In this document: positions 50,876 to 58,929 of the stretch, one piece after another
Layout: each line of letters starts with the position of its first letter
How positions within the stretch are numbered: position 1 is the stretch's first letter
NCBI GenBank assembly: GCA_015057585.1
Contig: SVEF01000003.1
Span: 124,001-188,000, forward strand
Reading direction: 5' to 3'
Source: Lachnospiraceae bacterium
Lineage (GTDB): Bacteria; Bacillota; Clostridia; Lachnospirales; Lachnospiraceae
Length of the DNA: 64,000 nt
Translations under genes and position numbers: made by a program
The notes under the pieces: generated by a model
Databases searched by the model: none
Seen by the model: the letters and a program-made list of their open reading frames with translations, nothing else
Told to the model about the DNA's origin: nothing

Positions 50876-51403
50876 CTAATATTCCGGTTCAATCAGTCCA
50901 TAAGTATTTCCTTTACGCTTATATACTACATTTACTTCGTCCGTCTCTGCATTGCGGAACACGAAAAAGCTGTGTCCGAGAAGTTCCATCTGGATGCAGG
51001 CCTCTTCAATGTCCATCGGCTTCATTGCGAAACGCTTGGTGCGGACAATCTTAATTTCCTCCTCATCGTCATGTTCCTCTTCCATGAATGCCATCGAAAG
51101 GCTCATGGCATTCTGCTTCTGGTCCACTAATTTGTTCTTATATTTTCTCAACTGCCGTTCAATCGTTTCCTCTACCAAATCGATGGAAGCGTACATATCC
51201 GAACTCTCTTCCTCTGCACGGATGATATTGCCCTTCATCGGAATCGTCACTTCAATCTTCTGTAATTCACGTTCCACGCTAAAGGTAACATGAATTTCCG
51301 TATCCTCCGTAAAATAACGGCCCAACTTGCCGATTTTTTCTTCTACTGCTGATTTCAAGCCCTCCGTAACCTCAATATTTTTTCCGTACATGATAAAACG
51401 CAT
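50876..51403 (-). CDS. hpf: Ribosome hibernation promoting factor, long form
   Basis: A 175-residue protein that pairs 70S ribosomes into inactive 100S dimers in stationary phase. The N-terminal S30AE domain (about 1-100) starts MRFIMYGKNIEVTEGLKSAV and contains VTFSVERELQKIEVTIPMKG. The C-terminal dimerisation domain has FFVFRNAETDEVNVVYKRK and ends YGLIEP. AAAGGAG is 9 nt upstream of the ATG at 51403. A very good sigma-A promoter lies at 51469-51497. secA and prfB follow on the same strand. Confidence 0.95.
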   Translation of the reverse strand: MRFIMYGKNIEVTEGLKSAVEEKIGKLGRYFTEDTEIHVTFSVERELQKIEVTIPMKGNIIRAEEESSDMYASIDLVEETIERQLRKYKNKLVDQKQNAMSLSMAFMEEEHDDEEEIKIVRTKRFAMKPMDIEEACIQMELLGHSFFVFRNAETDEVNVVYKRKGNTYGLIEPEY

Positions 51404-51468
51404 GCTCATCAGCTCCTTTACTGCTTTTTTGTATTCCATTTCGAAGAGAAACGTTCTCCTCTGACTGC

Positions 51469-51497
51469 ATTATAACATTTGTTCAGACCATTTGCAA
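51469..51497 (-). promoter_or_regulatory. Sigma-A promoter of hpf
   Basis: On the minus strand, TTGCAA, a 17-bp spacer and a perfect TATAAT. Confidence 0.88.
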
Positions 51498-51670
51498 GTT
51501 TTTTCGTTGTTATCTGTCATTTTCCTTTATTTCGACAAAGTTTTCTCGAAACAAAGTGTCAAGTAAGACATTTCAGTTTTCGGTAATTTTGAACAAGTTT
51601 TACATAAATTACAAAACAAACTTTCGAACTTGACAAGGTGAAAAAACGTACCACAATCATAGTATATTCT

Positions 51671-51757
51671 TGTGGATAATGTGGATAACTTCGTGTATAA
51701 GTCTGTTTTAAAGCGTTTTCTCCACTTTTTGCCCCTGTGGATAACTTGTTTTCCACA
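51671..51757. promoter_or_regulatory. DnaA-box cluster
   Basis: Three perfect TGTGGATAA boxes lie at 51671-51679, 51680-51688 (directly adjacent, 9-bp phase) and 51736-51744, all in the same orientation. A one-mismatch box TTTTCCACA lies at 51749-51757 in the opposite orientation, and weaker copies occur at 51692-51700 and 51770-51778. No dnaA or dnaN gene is in the window, so this is more likely a DnaA titration or regulatory site than oriC, but oriC cannot be excluded. Confidence 0.8.
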
Positions 51758-51892
51758 AAGATACCCACACTATCCACCACCACCGTTCGACATGGTTTGA
51801 CACGCATTTTTTGTGCAAGTTGCACAATTTTCAGAAAGTCAATCCCAAAATCGCATTTTTAAAATTTCTATACACTTCTTAATTTTTCCGAC

Positions 51893-51921
51893 TTGAAATA
51901 ATTTTCAAAATTTCTTATGAT
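51893..51921 (+). promoter_or_regulatory. Sigma-A promoter of the ROK kinase gene
   Basis: TTGAAA, a 17-bp spacer and TATGAT, about 40 bp before the ATG. Confidence 0.8.
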
Positions 51922-51960
51922 AAAGATAACAAAAAATGGGCCTACGAAAGGAAAAATCTT

Positions 51961-52827
51961 ATGTTACTCGGAGCACTTGAAGCCGGCGGCACCAAAATGG
52001 TCTGCGCAGTCGGCAAAGAAGACGGAACTATTGTAGAACGAATCTCCATCCCGACAGAAACACCGGAAATCACTATGCCGAAACTGATTGCGTTTTTTAA
52101 ACAGTTTGAACTTGCCGCTCTCGGCATCGGCACCTTTGGTCCGGCTGACCTGAATCCCCAGTCAAAAACCTACGGATTCATCACCACCACTCCAAAGTTG
52201 GCATGGAAAAATTATGACATTATGGGAGAATTTAAGAAAGCCCTCGGTATCCCGGTCGGTTTTGATACCGATGTGAATGCAGCCTGCCTCGGTGAAGCTG
52301 CTTTCGGTTGCATGCAGGATGTCAATAACGGCATTTACATCACCATCGGCACCGGCGTCGGTGTCGGTGTTATGGTAGAGAAACAGTTGCTTCACGGTAT
52401 GCTGCATCCGGAAGGCGGACATATTCTGCTGGCAAAGAACCCTTCCGATACTTATAACGGATGTTGTCCTTACCACGACTCCTGCTTAGAAGGTCTTGCT
52501 GCCGGTCCTGCCATCGAAGGCCGCTACGGCAAAAAGGCTTTTGAGCTGACCGACATCCCGGAGGTTTGGGAACTCGAAGCCGAGTACATCGCAAAGGCAC
52601 TGGTCAACTACATCCTGATTCTCTCCCCGGAACGTATTGTTCTCGGCGGCGGTGTCATGCACCAGGAGCACTTATTCCCTCTTATCCGTAAAAAAACGCT
52701 TGCACTTTTAAACGGCTATGTAAACACAAAACAACTTGCCGACATCGACACCTACATCGTGCCACCATCCTTAAACGACAACCAGGGCATCCTGGGCTGC
52801 TTAAAACTCGCCCTCAACGCCCTGTAG
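51961..52827 (+). CDS. ROK-family fructokinase
   Basis: A 288-residue sugar kinase. The ATP loop is LGALEAGGTKMVCAVG, the catalytic Asp is in DTDVNAACLGE, and GTGVGVGVMV is the second phosphate loop. The zinc motif is H...CCPYHDSC (HPEGGHILLAK onward), which matches the zinc-containing ROK fructokinases such as ScrK or GmuE. It phosphorylates fructose or mannose; glucokinase is less likely. GAAAGGA precedes the start. The gene stands alone, with a strong promoter and the long 52915-53061 hairpin after it. Confidence 0.88.
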   Translation: MLLGALEAGGTKMVCAVGKEDGTIVERISIPTETPEITMPKLIAFFKQFELAALGIGTFGPADLNPQSKTYGFITTTPKLAWKNYDIMGEFKKALGIPVGFDTDVNAACLGEAAFGCMQDVNNGIYITIGTGVGVGVMVEKQLLHGMLHPEGGHILLAKNPSDTYNGCCPYHDSCLEGLAAGPAIEGRYGKKAFELTDIPEVWELEAEYIAKALVNYILILSPERIVLGGGVMHQEHLFPLIRKKTLALLNGYVNTKQLADIDTYIVPPSLNDNQGILGCLKLALNAL

Positions 52828-52914
52828 AAAGAATCCTTGCCAAATATACGGTATTTATACACCGTGCCGACACGCAAGGTTGTCGAAATAATTAAAAACA
52901 ACTCTTACAAAAGC

Positions 52915-53061
52915 AAACTGCTCGTGTTTCATACTCCGTTGTCCTTCCTCTCGGCGGATGGTTGTACATTATCCGGCGGACATGCCTAACAGGTATGTTC
53001 CGACGGGAATGTGCAACTGTCCGAAGAGCGGAAGAACAAGAGTATGAAACACGAACTGTTT
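52915..53061 (+). repeat. Long imperfect hairpin (147 nt, element C)
   Basis: One continuous stem with an AAC-type apex loop (around 52988). The arms (52915-52987 and 52991-53061) match at roughly 80 percent. The longest perfect block is CGTGTTTCATACTC (52923-52936) with 53040-53053. Other paired blocks include GTTGTACATT/AATGTGCAAC (one mismatch). A TTTTTTT run directly follows on the plus strand, so it can end the ROK transcript, but the stem is far longer than a normal terminator. It shares no evident sequence with elements A or B. Confidence 0.87.
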
Positions 53062-53081
53062 TTTTATAAAAGTCTTTCCCT

Positions 53082-54326
53082 TTAGTTTTCCACCACTCTG
53101 CGTGCCGACACCGGCGTACGCATCGTATATTTGGCAATGATGATGCCCTTCTTTTTGCTGGCAGCATGTACAATTCTGCCATCCCCTATGTACAACGCAA
53201 CGTGATTAACGACACCTTTTTCATCCGTGTAAAAAATCAAATCACCCGGAAGCAGATGTTCCTCATCCGGTGTCACGTTCATATACCCGGCTCCGACTGC
53301 CTGATCCTTGGAGACTCTTGGCAACTTGTAGCCGAATTGTTTATAAATGGACTGCACAAATCCGGAACAGTCGGCCCCATTCGTCAGGCTTGTACCACCC
53401 CAGACATACGGGTTTCCGACAAACTGTACGGCATATGCTGCAATCTCATTTCTCAGTTTTGCGGCATCGGTAGCAAGCGCTGCCTGCTCTTCCAAAAGAC
53501 GTTTTGCCTCTTCCGCTTCTGCTTTTTTTCGCGCCGCCTCTTCTGCCGCTTTCTTTCTTGCCGCTTCCTCTTCTGCAAGTTTTCTAAGGCGTTCCTCTTC
53601 TGCTTTCCGTGCGGCTTCTTCTGCTGCAATCCGCGCTTTTTCTTCTTCTATCGTAACCGCATACTGAAATTCGTACTCGATATCTACATATTCTTTATAT
53701 ACATAGCCCGTTGTTTCACGTCCGGTGCTGTCATCCTGACCCAGAATGATTTTCACCCACTCCTCATACTCTTCTGCCACATAATAGGACTCTCCCCGCG
53801 GCAGTTTTTCGTAGATTCCGTAGTTGGTACCCATTCCCTTGCGCACATTGAGAACACTGCAGTTGACCGTCGCGATGCGGTCGCAAACTTCCGCGATTTT
53901 ATCCTCTGCATCCCAGCCAATCAATAGATACTGTGCCTTAATATAGCCTTCTTCCAGATTGCCGGACTGGATTTTTACCCAATCGCCTTCCCAGCCTAAA
54001 ATATTCGCAACACAGCCATTGTATAATTTCCCCACAACCTTATAGGAAGTAGACGGACCGGAACGGATGTTGACATAGTTTGTCACATTGGCTATTCCCA
54101 GATTTTCATACGGAGACGGGACACGGCGTACTGCTTCCATTTTAACACCGTCGATATAAAACTCTTCCCCGCCGTCTGTATGGTTATAATATTCATTCAA
54201 AATCAACGTAATCCCGGCAATTCCGCTGTCCGAAGAAACCACCTTTTCTGCAGCAAGCGCATCCCTTTGCGGAGCCAAAAGTACTCCGATTAACAGGACA
54301 ACCGGTATCAGCTTTTTATGTTTCAT
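53082..54326 (-). CDS. Secreted NlpC/P60 cell-wall endopeptidase with SH3 domains
   Basis: A 414-residue exported peptidoglycan hydrolase. The signal peptide covers about residues 1-26 (LIPVVLLIGVLLAP, cleaved near ALAA-EK). Two bacterial SH3 domains follow (NYVNIRSGPSTSYKVVGKLY and SVLNVRKGMGTNYGIYEKL types). An Ala/Glu/Lys coiled coil lies at about 226-285. The NlpC/P60 domain has Cys320 in GADCSGFV, then His in NHVALYIGDG and a third polar residue. It cuts stem peptides. It starts 4 nt inside trxB (ATGA), so translation is coupled; the pairing with a cytoplasmic reductase has no obvious meaning. Confidence 0.92.
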   Translation of the reverse strand: MKHKKLIPVVLLIGVLLAPQRDALAAEKVVSSDSGIAGITLILNEYYNHTDGGEEFYIDGVKMEAVRRVPSPYENLGIANVTNYVNIRSGPSTSYKVVGKLYNGCVANILGWEGDWVKIQSGNLEEGYIKAQYLLIGWDAEDKIAEVCDRIATVNCSVLNVRKGMGTNYGIYEKLPRGESYYVAEEYEEWVKIILGQDDSTGRETTGYVYKEYVDIEYEFQYAVTIEEEKARIAAEEAARKAEEERLRKLAEEEAARKKAAEEAARKKAEAEEAKRLLEEQAALATDAAKLRNEIAAYAVQFVGNPYVWGGTSLTNGADCSGFVQSIYKQFGYKLPRVSKDQAVGAGYMNVTPDEEHLLPGDLIFYTDEKGVVNHVALYIGDGRIVHAASKKKGIIIAKYTMRTPVSARRVVEN

Positions 54327-55249
54327 GCAATTCCCTCATTTGTCTGTAAATAATATTCCGCGCTCCATACCGCATTGGCTCCGTCAGCCGCAGCAGTAAC
54401 TACCTGTCTGAGCTGCTTGGTGCGGATATCTCCTGCCGCAAAAATTGCCGGATCGGAAGTTCTTCCGGTCTCGTCAGCAATCACATAACCACCTGCGTCC
54501 AGCTCAACCACACCTTTCAGCAATCCCGTTTCCGGAAGCATACCGACGGCAACAAACACACCATCCAGCGCCACTTCCTTCACTTCTCCGGTTTTCTTGT
54601 TTTCTACCAGAAGAGATTCCACCTTCATATTGCCCCGAATCTCATTCACCACACTGTCGTAAAGAATCTCCACATTCTCAGCCTCTACCAGTTTTGACAC
54701 CAGCGTTTTTGCGGCACGGAATGTATCACGTCTGTGGATGACATAAACCTTCTTACACATTCTTGCAAGGAACAGGGCATCCTCAACCGCCACATCGCCG
54801 CCGCCAACAACAGCCACTTCCTTATTTCTGAAAAACGCACCGTCACAAGTCGCACAATACGATACACCGGAGCCCGCAAGTCTTTCTTCCCCCGGTGCTC
54901 CGAGCGGTCTGTGCTTTGCCCCGCCGGACACAATCAGTGTCTTTGCCTCATATTCCGTACCGTCTGCAAGTACTACTTTCTTTCCTCCCTGACAGGTTTC
55001 AATCCGGATTACCTCCCCTGTCACAAATTTGGTACCGAGTGCATCCGCATGCTCCCGAAACTTCATGGCAAGATCAAAGCCCCCCAGATGGTATAGCCCC
55101 GGATAATTGTCCACCTCATAGGTATTGATAATCTGTCCTCCACTCATAATCTCTTTTTCCAATACAATAAAATCAAGTTCTGCTCTGGCCGCATAAACGG
55201 CTGCTGCCATTCCTGCAGGGCCTGCGCCGATAATTACTACGTCGTACAT
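54323..55249 (-). CDS. trxB: Thioredoxin reductase
   Basis: A 308-residue FAD/NADPH enzyme that keeps thioredoxin reduced. The FAD loop is IIGAGPAGMAAAVYA, the redox pair C132-A-T-C135 (SYCATCDGAFF), the NADPH loop VVGGGDVAVEDA and the closing motif AAGDIRTKQLRQVVTAAADGA. It is the first gene of an overlapping pair with the NlpC/P60 gene. The N-terminal module of the AhpF-like protein at 26.3 kb shares the same fold. Confidence 0.95.
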   Translation of the reverse strand: MYDVVIIGAGPAGMAAAVYAARAELDFIVLEKEIMSGGQIINTYEVDNYPGLYHLGGFDLAMKFREHADALGTKFVTGEVIRIETCQGGKKVVLADGTEYEAKTLIVSGGAKHRPLGAPGEERLAGSGVSYCATCDGAFFRNKEVAVVGGGDVAVEDALFLARMCKKVYVIHRRDTFRAAKTLVSKLVEAENVEILYDSVVNEIRGNMKVESLLVENKKTGEVKEVALDGVFVAVGMLPETGLLKGVVELDAGGYVIADETGRTSDPAIFAAGDIRTKQLRQVVTAAADGANAVWSAEYYLQTNEGIA

Positions 55250-55416
55250 ATTTTTTCTCCCATTAAAATCATTTGCGTTTCTGTTCTATTCTTGCTATAA
55301 TAAAAATAACAGCAGAGGATAGCACAACATATGCTATCCACGTAACAGTATACCACAAAATGCTAGTTCTGTATATGTAGAATTTTCTTCCAATACAGAA
55401 AGAAAGGAGAACGGAT

Positions 55417-55593
55417 ATGGATATTCCGGGCTTATCGGTTGCCATGTCACAGGCAAATATCATCAACCAATACAACATTGCGGTCCTTGCAAAAACCTTG
55501 GACACAGTAGAAGAATCCGGCGAACTTATGATTAAGATGATGGAACAGTCCGTTACTCCGCATCTCGGTCAGACTATTGATGTTTCCGTATAA
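55417..55593 (+). CDS. yjfB: YjfB-family putative motility protein
   Basis: A 58-residue protein too short for usual gene cut-offs. It begins MDIPGLSVAMSQANIINQYN and ends LGQTIDVSV, which matches the small YjfB family found in flagellated Firmicutes. GAAAGGAG is 6 nt upstream. It is a single gene, convergent with the CPBP protease, and both share a strong terminator. Function unknown; family members are linked with motility genes. Confidence 0.88.
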   Translation: MDIPGLSVAMSQANIINQYNIAVLAKTLDTVEESGELMIKMMEQSVTPHLGQTIDVSV

Positions 55594-55600
55594 AAACACA

Positions 55601-55630
55601 GAGGATATCCTGCAATGCAAGGACATCCTC
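55601..55630. terminator. Bidirectional terminator between yjfB and the CPBP protease gene
   Basis: GAGGAT/ATCCTC continues into TCCT/AGGA around GCAATGCA, followed by TTTCTTTTTT on the plus strand and with A-rich DNA on the other side. Confidence 0.88.
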
Positions 55631-55657
55631 TTTCTTTTTTGCAATATCAGATTTGAC

Positions 55658-56689
55658 TTATCTCGGCAGTCTCATCAACAGTTCCACAAAGAACATAAAC
55701 ACTACACCTACAGCAATGGCAACCATTAACGGAATCGTCACAAGCGGACGTGTCCCTTCTCTTTTTCCGAACAAAGCACGCACATGCTCCCATCTTCCGG
55801 TCCGGATGGCAATTGTTCTAAACACCCAGTACGCCAAAACACCGGAGCCGACTGCCGGCAGCAGATAAACGTAAAGTACGTCTGCCAGTTTCAATTCCAC
55901 TGCCATATTCATGGTTTGTTCCATCCATTCCGTTCCGGACAGTGTCATATCTCCCATGGAAGACGTAATCATATCTGCCGTCGCTGTATCTCCACTCTCT
56001 GTCGCCATCTGATAAAACATCTTTAATGCATCATACAAAAGCGGATATAAATACATCATTACAACCGAAAAACCGTTGATGGCAAAATGAATCAGCATCG
56101 TCGAGAGAATCGAACCGGTGGCCTCAATCAAAAGAGCAAATACGATGCCCATTACAGTTGCGTAGCAAAACTGATTCAGATTTCCATGCATGAGTCCAAA
56201 CAAAAATCCAGAAAGCAACACCGCCTTCCACGGATGTGCCTTCTTATACTGCTGATAGAAAAATCCACGGTAGACACTTTCTTCACAAACACACGGAAGA
56301 ACCGCTACCAAAAGCAACATAACCGGCAAAGGCATTGTCTGCGAAAACTCGAACAAAAAGGTGTTGGTACTGTTTGTCGAAAATACCATAGAAATCGCAT
56401 TAATCAGCGTAAGCACCGGCTGTAATAATACGCCGAACACCAATACGAGTAATAAATCCATGAGTTTCACCGGATTAAGCTGCACCGTTTCCCGGTACGA
56501 CATGCGCTCCTTCGCCATATAAACCGCTACAGGAACCGCCAGAATCAACTGTGAAATCACAATCTGTACTGCAGGGTACGCGTCCAAAAACCCAAGCGGC
56601 AAAAAGCTCATGACTACCGATACCAGTATCGTAATCAAAAATACAATGTTCACCGCACCAATGCGGTCTTTTTCTCTTGTTTCTTCCAT
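55658..56689 (-). CDS. CPBP-family intramembrane metalloprotease
   Basis: A 343-residue membrane protein with about eight helices. The family motifs are EESVYRGFFYQQY (EExxxR), the FGLMHGNLNQF block (metal His) and LIHFAINGF. Such proteins (CAAX/Abi) cut prenylated or other membrane peptides and can act in bacteriocin immunity. It has a long C-terminal loop and a last helix not seen in the shortest members. Divergent from an acyl-ACP thioesterase; no bacteriocin gene is adjacent. Confidence 0.87.
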   Translation of the reverse strand: MEETREKDRIGAVNIVFLITILVSVVMSFLPLGFLDAYPAVQIVISQLILAVPVAVYMAKERMSYRETVQLNPVKLMDLLLVLVFGVLLQPVLTLINAISMVFSTNSTNTFLFEFSQTMPLPVMLLLVAVLPCVCEESVYRGFFYQQYKKAHPWKAVLLSGFLFGLMHGNLNQFCYATVMGIVFALLIEATGSILSTMLIHFAINGFSVVMMYLYPLLYDALKMFYQMATESGDTATADMITSSMGDMTLSGTEWMEQTMNMAVELKLADVLYVYLLPAVGSGVLAYWVFRTIAIRTGRWEHVRALFGKREGTRPLVTIPLMVAIAVGVVFMFFVELLMRLPR

Positions 56690-56842
56690 AATGTAATCCT
56701 CGCAATTTAATCATTTGTATCTATTATATATAACCGGGCACAGATAATCCAGTAAATTTTTTATAATCAGTCTACACTGAACAAAAAAAATGTGGTACAC
56801 TATAGATGTCTTGTTTGCAAGACAGGAAAGAAGGTTTTTATT

Positions 56843-57550
56843 ATGTATTCATTTACATCAAAAATACGTTTTAGCGAGACTGACCCGGACCGTACCCTGA
56901 CGCTGGCTTCCTTAATCAATTACTTCCAGGATTGCAGTACCTTCCAGTCGGAAGCCATCGGGCGTGGGTTTGATTATCTGGAGCCCCGGCATCGTGTCTG
57001 GATGCTCAGTTCCTGGCAGGTACTCATCCACCGCTTGCCAAAACTTGGCGAATCAGTTCAAATCGGTACCTGGGCAAATGATTTTTCTTCCTTATTCGGA
57101 GGAAGAAATTTTCTCCTGCAGGACGAAAACGGCGAAGTCCTTGCCGTTGCCAACTCTATCTGGATTCTTGCAGACACACAGACCGGCAGACCGGTAAAAA
57201 TCACAGAGGAATTCGCCGAAGGTTATGAAATGGATGCTCCTTATCCTATGGAGCAGGCTCCGCGCAAAATTCCGGTGCCAAAGGAATTTTCTACGGAACT
57301 TCCTTTTCCCATTAACCAGTCTCACTTAGACTATAATCAACACGTTAATAACGGCCAGTACATACGGATGGCGGAAGCTTATCTTCCGGCCGGATTTGCT
57401 GTCTCCCGTTTCCGTGCCGAATACCGTAAAGCAGCATTGCTTGGCAATATCATACATCCGTTTGTCACAATTACAGACGATACCTGTACCGTTGTCCTTG
57501 CCGATGAAACACATACCCCGTACGCTACCGTACAATTTTTTAGGAGGTAA
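56843..57550 (+). CDS. Acyl-ACP thioesterase
   Basis: A 235-residue double hot-dog enzyme that frees fatty acids from acyl carrier protein. The first hot-dog starts FSETDPDRTLTLASLINYFQ (substrate loop), and the second contains the catalytic segment LDYNQHVNNGQYIRM with Asn and His. Length and layout fit the bacterial FatA-like group. The ATG at 56843 has AAGAAGG upstream; the frame from 56792 has none. It lies 3 nt before cvfB, suggesting one transcript. Confidence 0.88.
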   Translation: MYSFTSKIRFSETDPDRTLTLASLINYFQDCSTFQSEAIGRGFDYLEPRHRVWMLSSWQVLIHRLPKLGESVQIGTWANDFSSLFGGRNFLLQDENGEVLAVANSIWILADTQTGRPVKITEEFAEGYEMDAPYPMEQAPRKIPVPKEFSTELPFPINQSHLDYNQHVNNGQYIRMAEAYLPAGFAVSRFRAEYRKAALLGNIIHPFVTITDDTCTVVLADETHTPYATVQFFRR

Positions 57551-57552
57551 TC

Positions 57553-58431
57553 ATGATTATTTTAGGAAAAATGCAGACACTACGCGTCGTTAAAAAAACC
57601 GATTTCGGGCTCTATCTCTCCTCCGACGGTATAGAAACTTCCTATACACCGAAAAAAAATGAACGAGTGGATGTTCCGAGTATCCTTTTACCAAAGAAAC
57701 AGACCAACAACGAGTCCGTAGGTGATACTATCGAAGTTTTCGTATACAAAGACTCCGAAGACCGTCCGATTGCCACAACAACCAGACCACTGCTCACCAT
57801 GGGGCAGGTTGCAAAGCTCACCGTAAAAGAAGTAACCAACATCGGTGCCTTTCTTGACTGGGGACTTGCCAAGGATTTATTCCTTCCGTTTAAGGAACAG
57901 AGTTTCCGTGTCCAAAAAGGCGACTCCGTGCTGGTCACTCTCTACATTGACAAAAGCAGCCGTTTATGTGCCACTTCAAAAATTTACCCGGTATTACGTG
58001 CTGATTCCCCTTACCAGAGGGAAGATCAGGTATCCGGCACCGTATATGAAATCATTGATGCGTTTGGCGCTTATGTTGCCGTAGACGATTGCTTCTCTGC
58101 ATTGATTCCGAAAAAAGAGTTGTTCACTCCGCTCCGTGCAGGACAGACTGTGCAGGCAAGAGTAACCAAGGTGCAGCCGGACGGCAGACTGGTTCTCTCC
58201 ATCCGGGAAAAATCCTATCTCCAGATGGACAAGGACTGCGAAATCATTTACGACGCACTCTGCAAAGCAGGAGGCTTCCTCCCTTATCACGATAAGACTT
58301 CACCGGAACTGATTAAAACAAAATTCGGATTGAGCAAAAACGCATTCAAACGTGCCATCGGGCACTTACAAAAAGAAGGAAAGCTTCTCATTGAAGAAGA
58401 CGGCATTTCCAAAATTACAGAGAATCAATAA
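57553..58431 (+). CDS. cvfB: CvfB-like S1 RNA-binding protein
   Basis: A 292-residue RNA-binding protein. Three S1-like OB folds occupy the first 220 residues (TDFGLYLSSDG, TNIGAFLDWGLAKDLFLPFK and DAFGAYVAVDDCFSALIPKK). A C-terminal winged helix follows (FGLSKNAFKRAIGHLQKEGK). Firmicute relatives (CvfB, YitL) influence virulence and translation. GGAGGTAATC precedes the start. Its stop is followed by a strong terminator. Confidence 0.9.
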   Translation: MIILGKMQTLRVVKKTDFGLYLSSDGIETSYTPKKNERVDVPSILLPKKQTNNESVGDTIEVFVYKDSEDRPIATTTRPLLTMGQVAKLTVKEVTNIGAFLDWGLAKDLFLPFKEQSFRVQKGDSVLVTLYIDKSSRLCATSKIYPVLRADSPYQREDQVSGTVYEIIDAFGAYVAVDDCFSALIPKKELFTPLRAGQTVQARVTKVQPDGRLVLSIREKSYLQMDKDCEIIYDALCKAGGFLPYHDKTSPELIKTKFGLSKNAFKRAIGHLQKEGKLLIEEDGISKITENQ

Positions 58432-58446
58432 TTCTCATAATAAAAG

Positions 58447-58476
58447 AAGAGTTCCGCCAATCGCGACGGAACTCTT
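58447..58476. terminator. Bidirectional terminator between cvfB and the flagellar-side operon
   Basis: AAGAGTTCCG pairs perfectly with CGGAACTCTT, with AAAAG before and TCTATTTTTA after. Confidence 0.9.
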
Positions 58477-58491
58477 TCTATTTTTATTCAT

Positions 58492-58899
58492 TTAATTACC
58501 ATCAAGGAATCTCATGCGGTTATCGCCCGGCTTTTTCTCCGGCTTCTTCACCGGCTCCGGTTTTACATAAAGTCCGGACAAATCACTTGCCATCGTTGCC
58601 TTACACTCCTTGCAGAAACGTCCGGTCAAAATTCTCTTACCGCACTTTTCACAATTTAAAGCAATTTCGGAATCTTCACTAAACGTAAGACGTTCTTCTC
58701 TCAACCATCTGCGGATTTGTGCCACACTGACATCCATCTCCGTGGAAACTTCCTGGATTCCGCATCTTGGATGATCATATACATACTTCTTAACCTCATC
58801 AAACTTGTCATCCAGTTTTTTCTGGCAATCCGGACAAATCGGTTGTCCACCAATGTAGTTAAATACCTTGTTGCATGACTTACAGTTTCTTACATCCAT
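58492..58899 (-). CDS. Flagellar-operon zinc-ribbon protein (YvyF/TIGR03826-like)
   Basis: A 135-residue protein with two zinc-ribbon pairs, CKSCNKVF...CPDCQKK at the N-terminus and CEKCGKRI...CKECKA in the second half. Between them is a helix-turn-helix-like segment (EVSTEMDVSVAQIRRWLREE). It matches the short YvyF family found in flagellar gene clusters; function unknown. It is last in the leftward run from recD2 and 30 bp after comFC. Confidence 0.85.
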   Translation of the reverse strand: MDVRNCKSCNKVFNYIGGQPICPDCQKKLDDKFDEVKKYVYDHPRCGIQEVSTEMDVSVAQIRRWLREERLTFSEDSEIALNCEKCGKRILTGRFCKECKATMASDLSGLYVKPEPVKKPEKKPGDNRMRFLDGN

Positions 58900-58929
58900 A
58901 CTATCGTTCCCCTCCTATGGTTTTTCTTT

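Larger units (their letters stand above)
51404..51960. other. 557-bp gene-free region with DnaA boxes between hpf and the ROK gene
   Basis: AT-rich divergent region. It holds the hpf promoter (51469-51497), a DnaA-box cluster (51671-51757) and the ROK promoter (51893-51921). No gene, rRNA or tRNA is seen, and the minus-strand frame 51559-51825 has no ribosome site or family features. Confidence 0.7.

Noticed and set aside
51404-51960. Firm call of chromosomal oriC
   Set aside because: DnaA boxes are present but there is no dnaA, dnaN or rpmH, no skew data and no recognised unwinding element, so only a DnaA-box cluster is reported.
52892-53182. Minus-strand 96-codon frame across the long hairpin
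   Set aside because: It overlaps the end of the NlpC/P60 gene and is made mostly of hairpin sequence.
55269-55505. Minus-strand 78-codon frame
   Set aside because: It overlaps the yjfB coding region and its promoter and shows no family features; the plus-strand gene is better supported.
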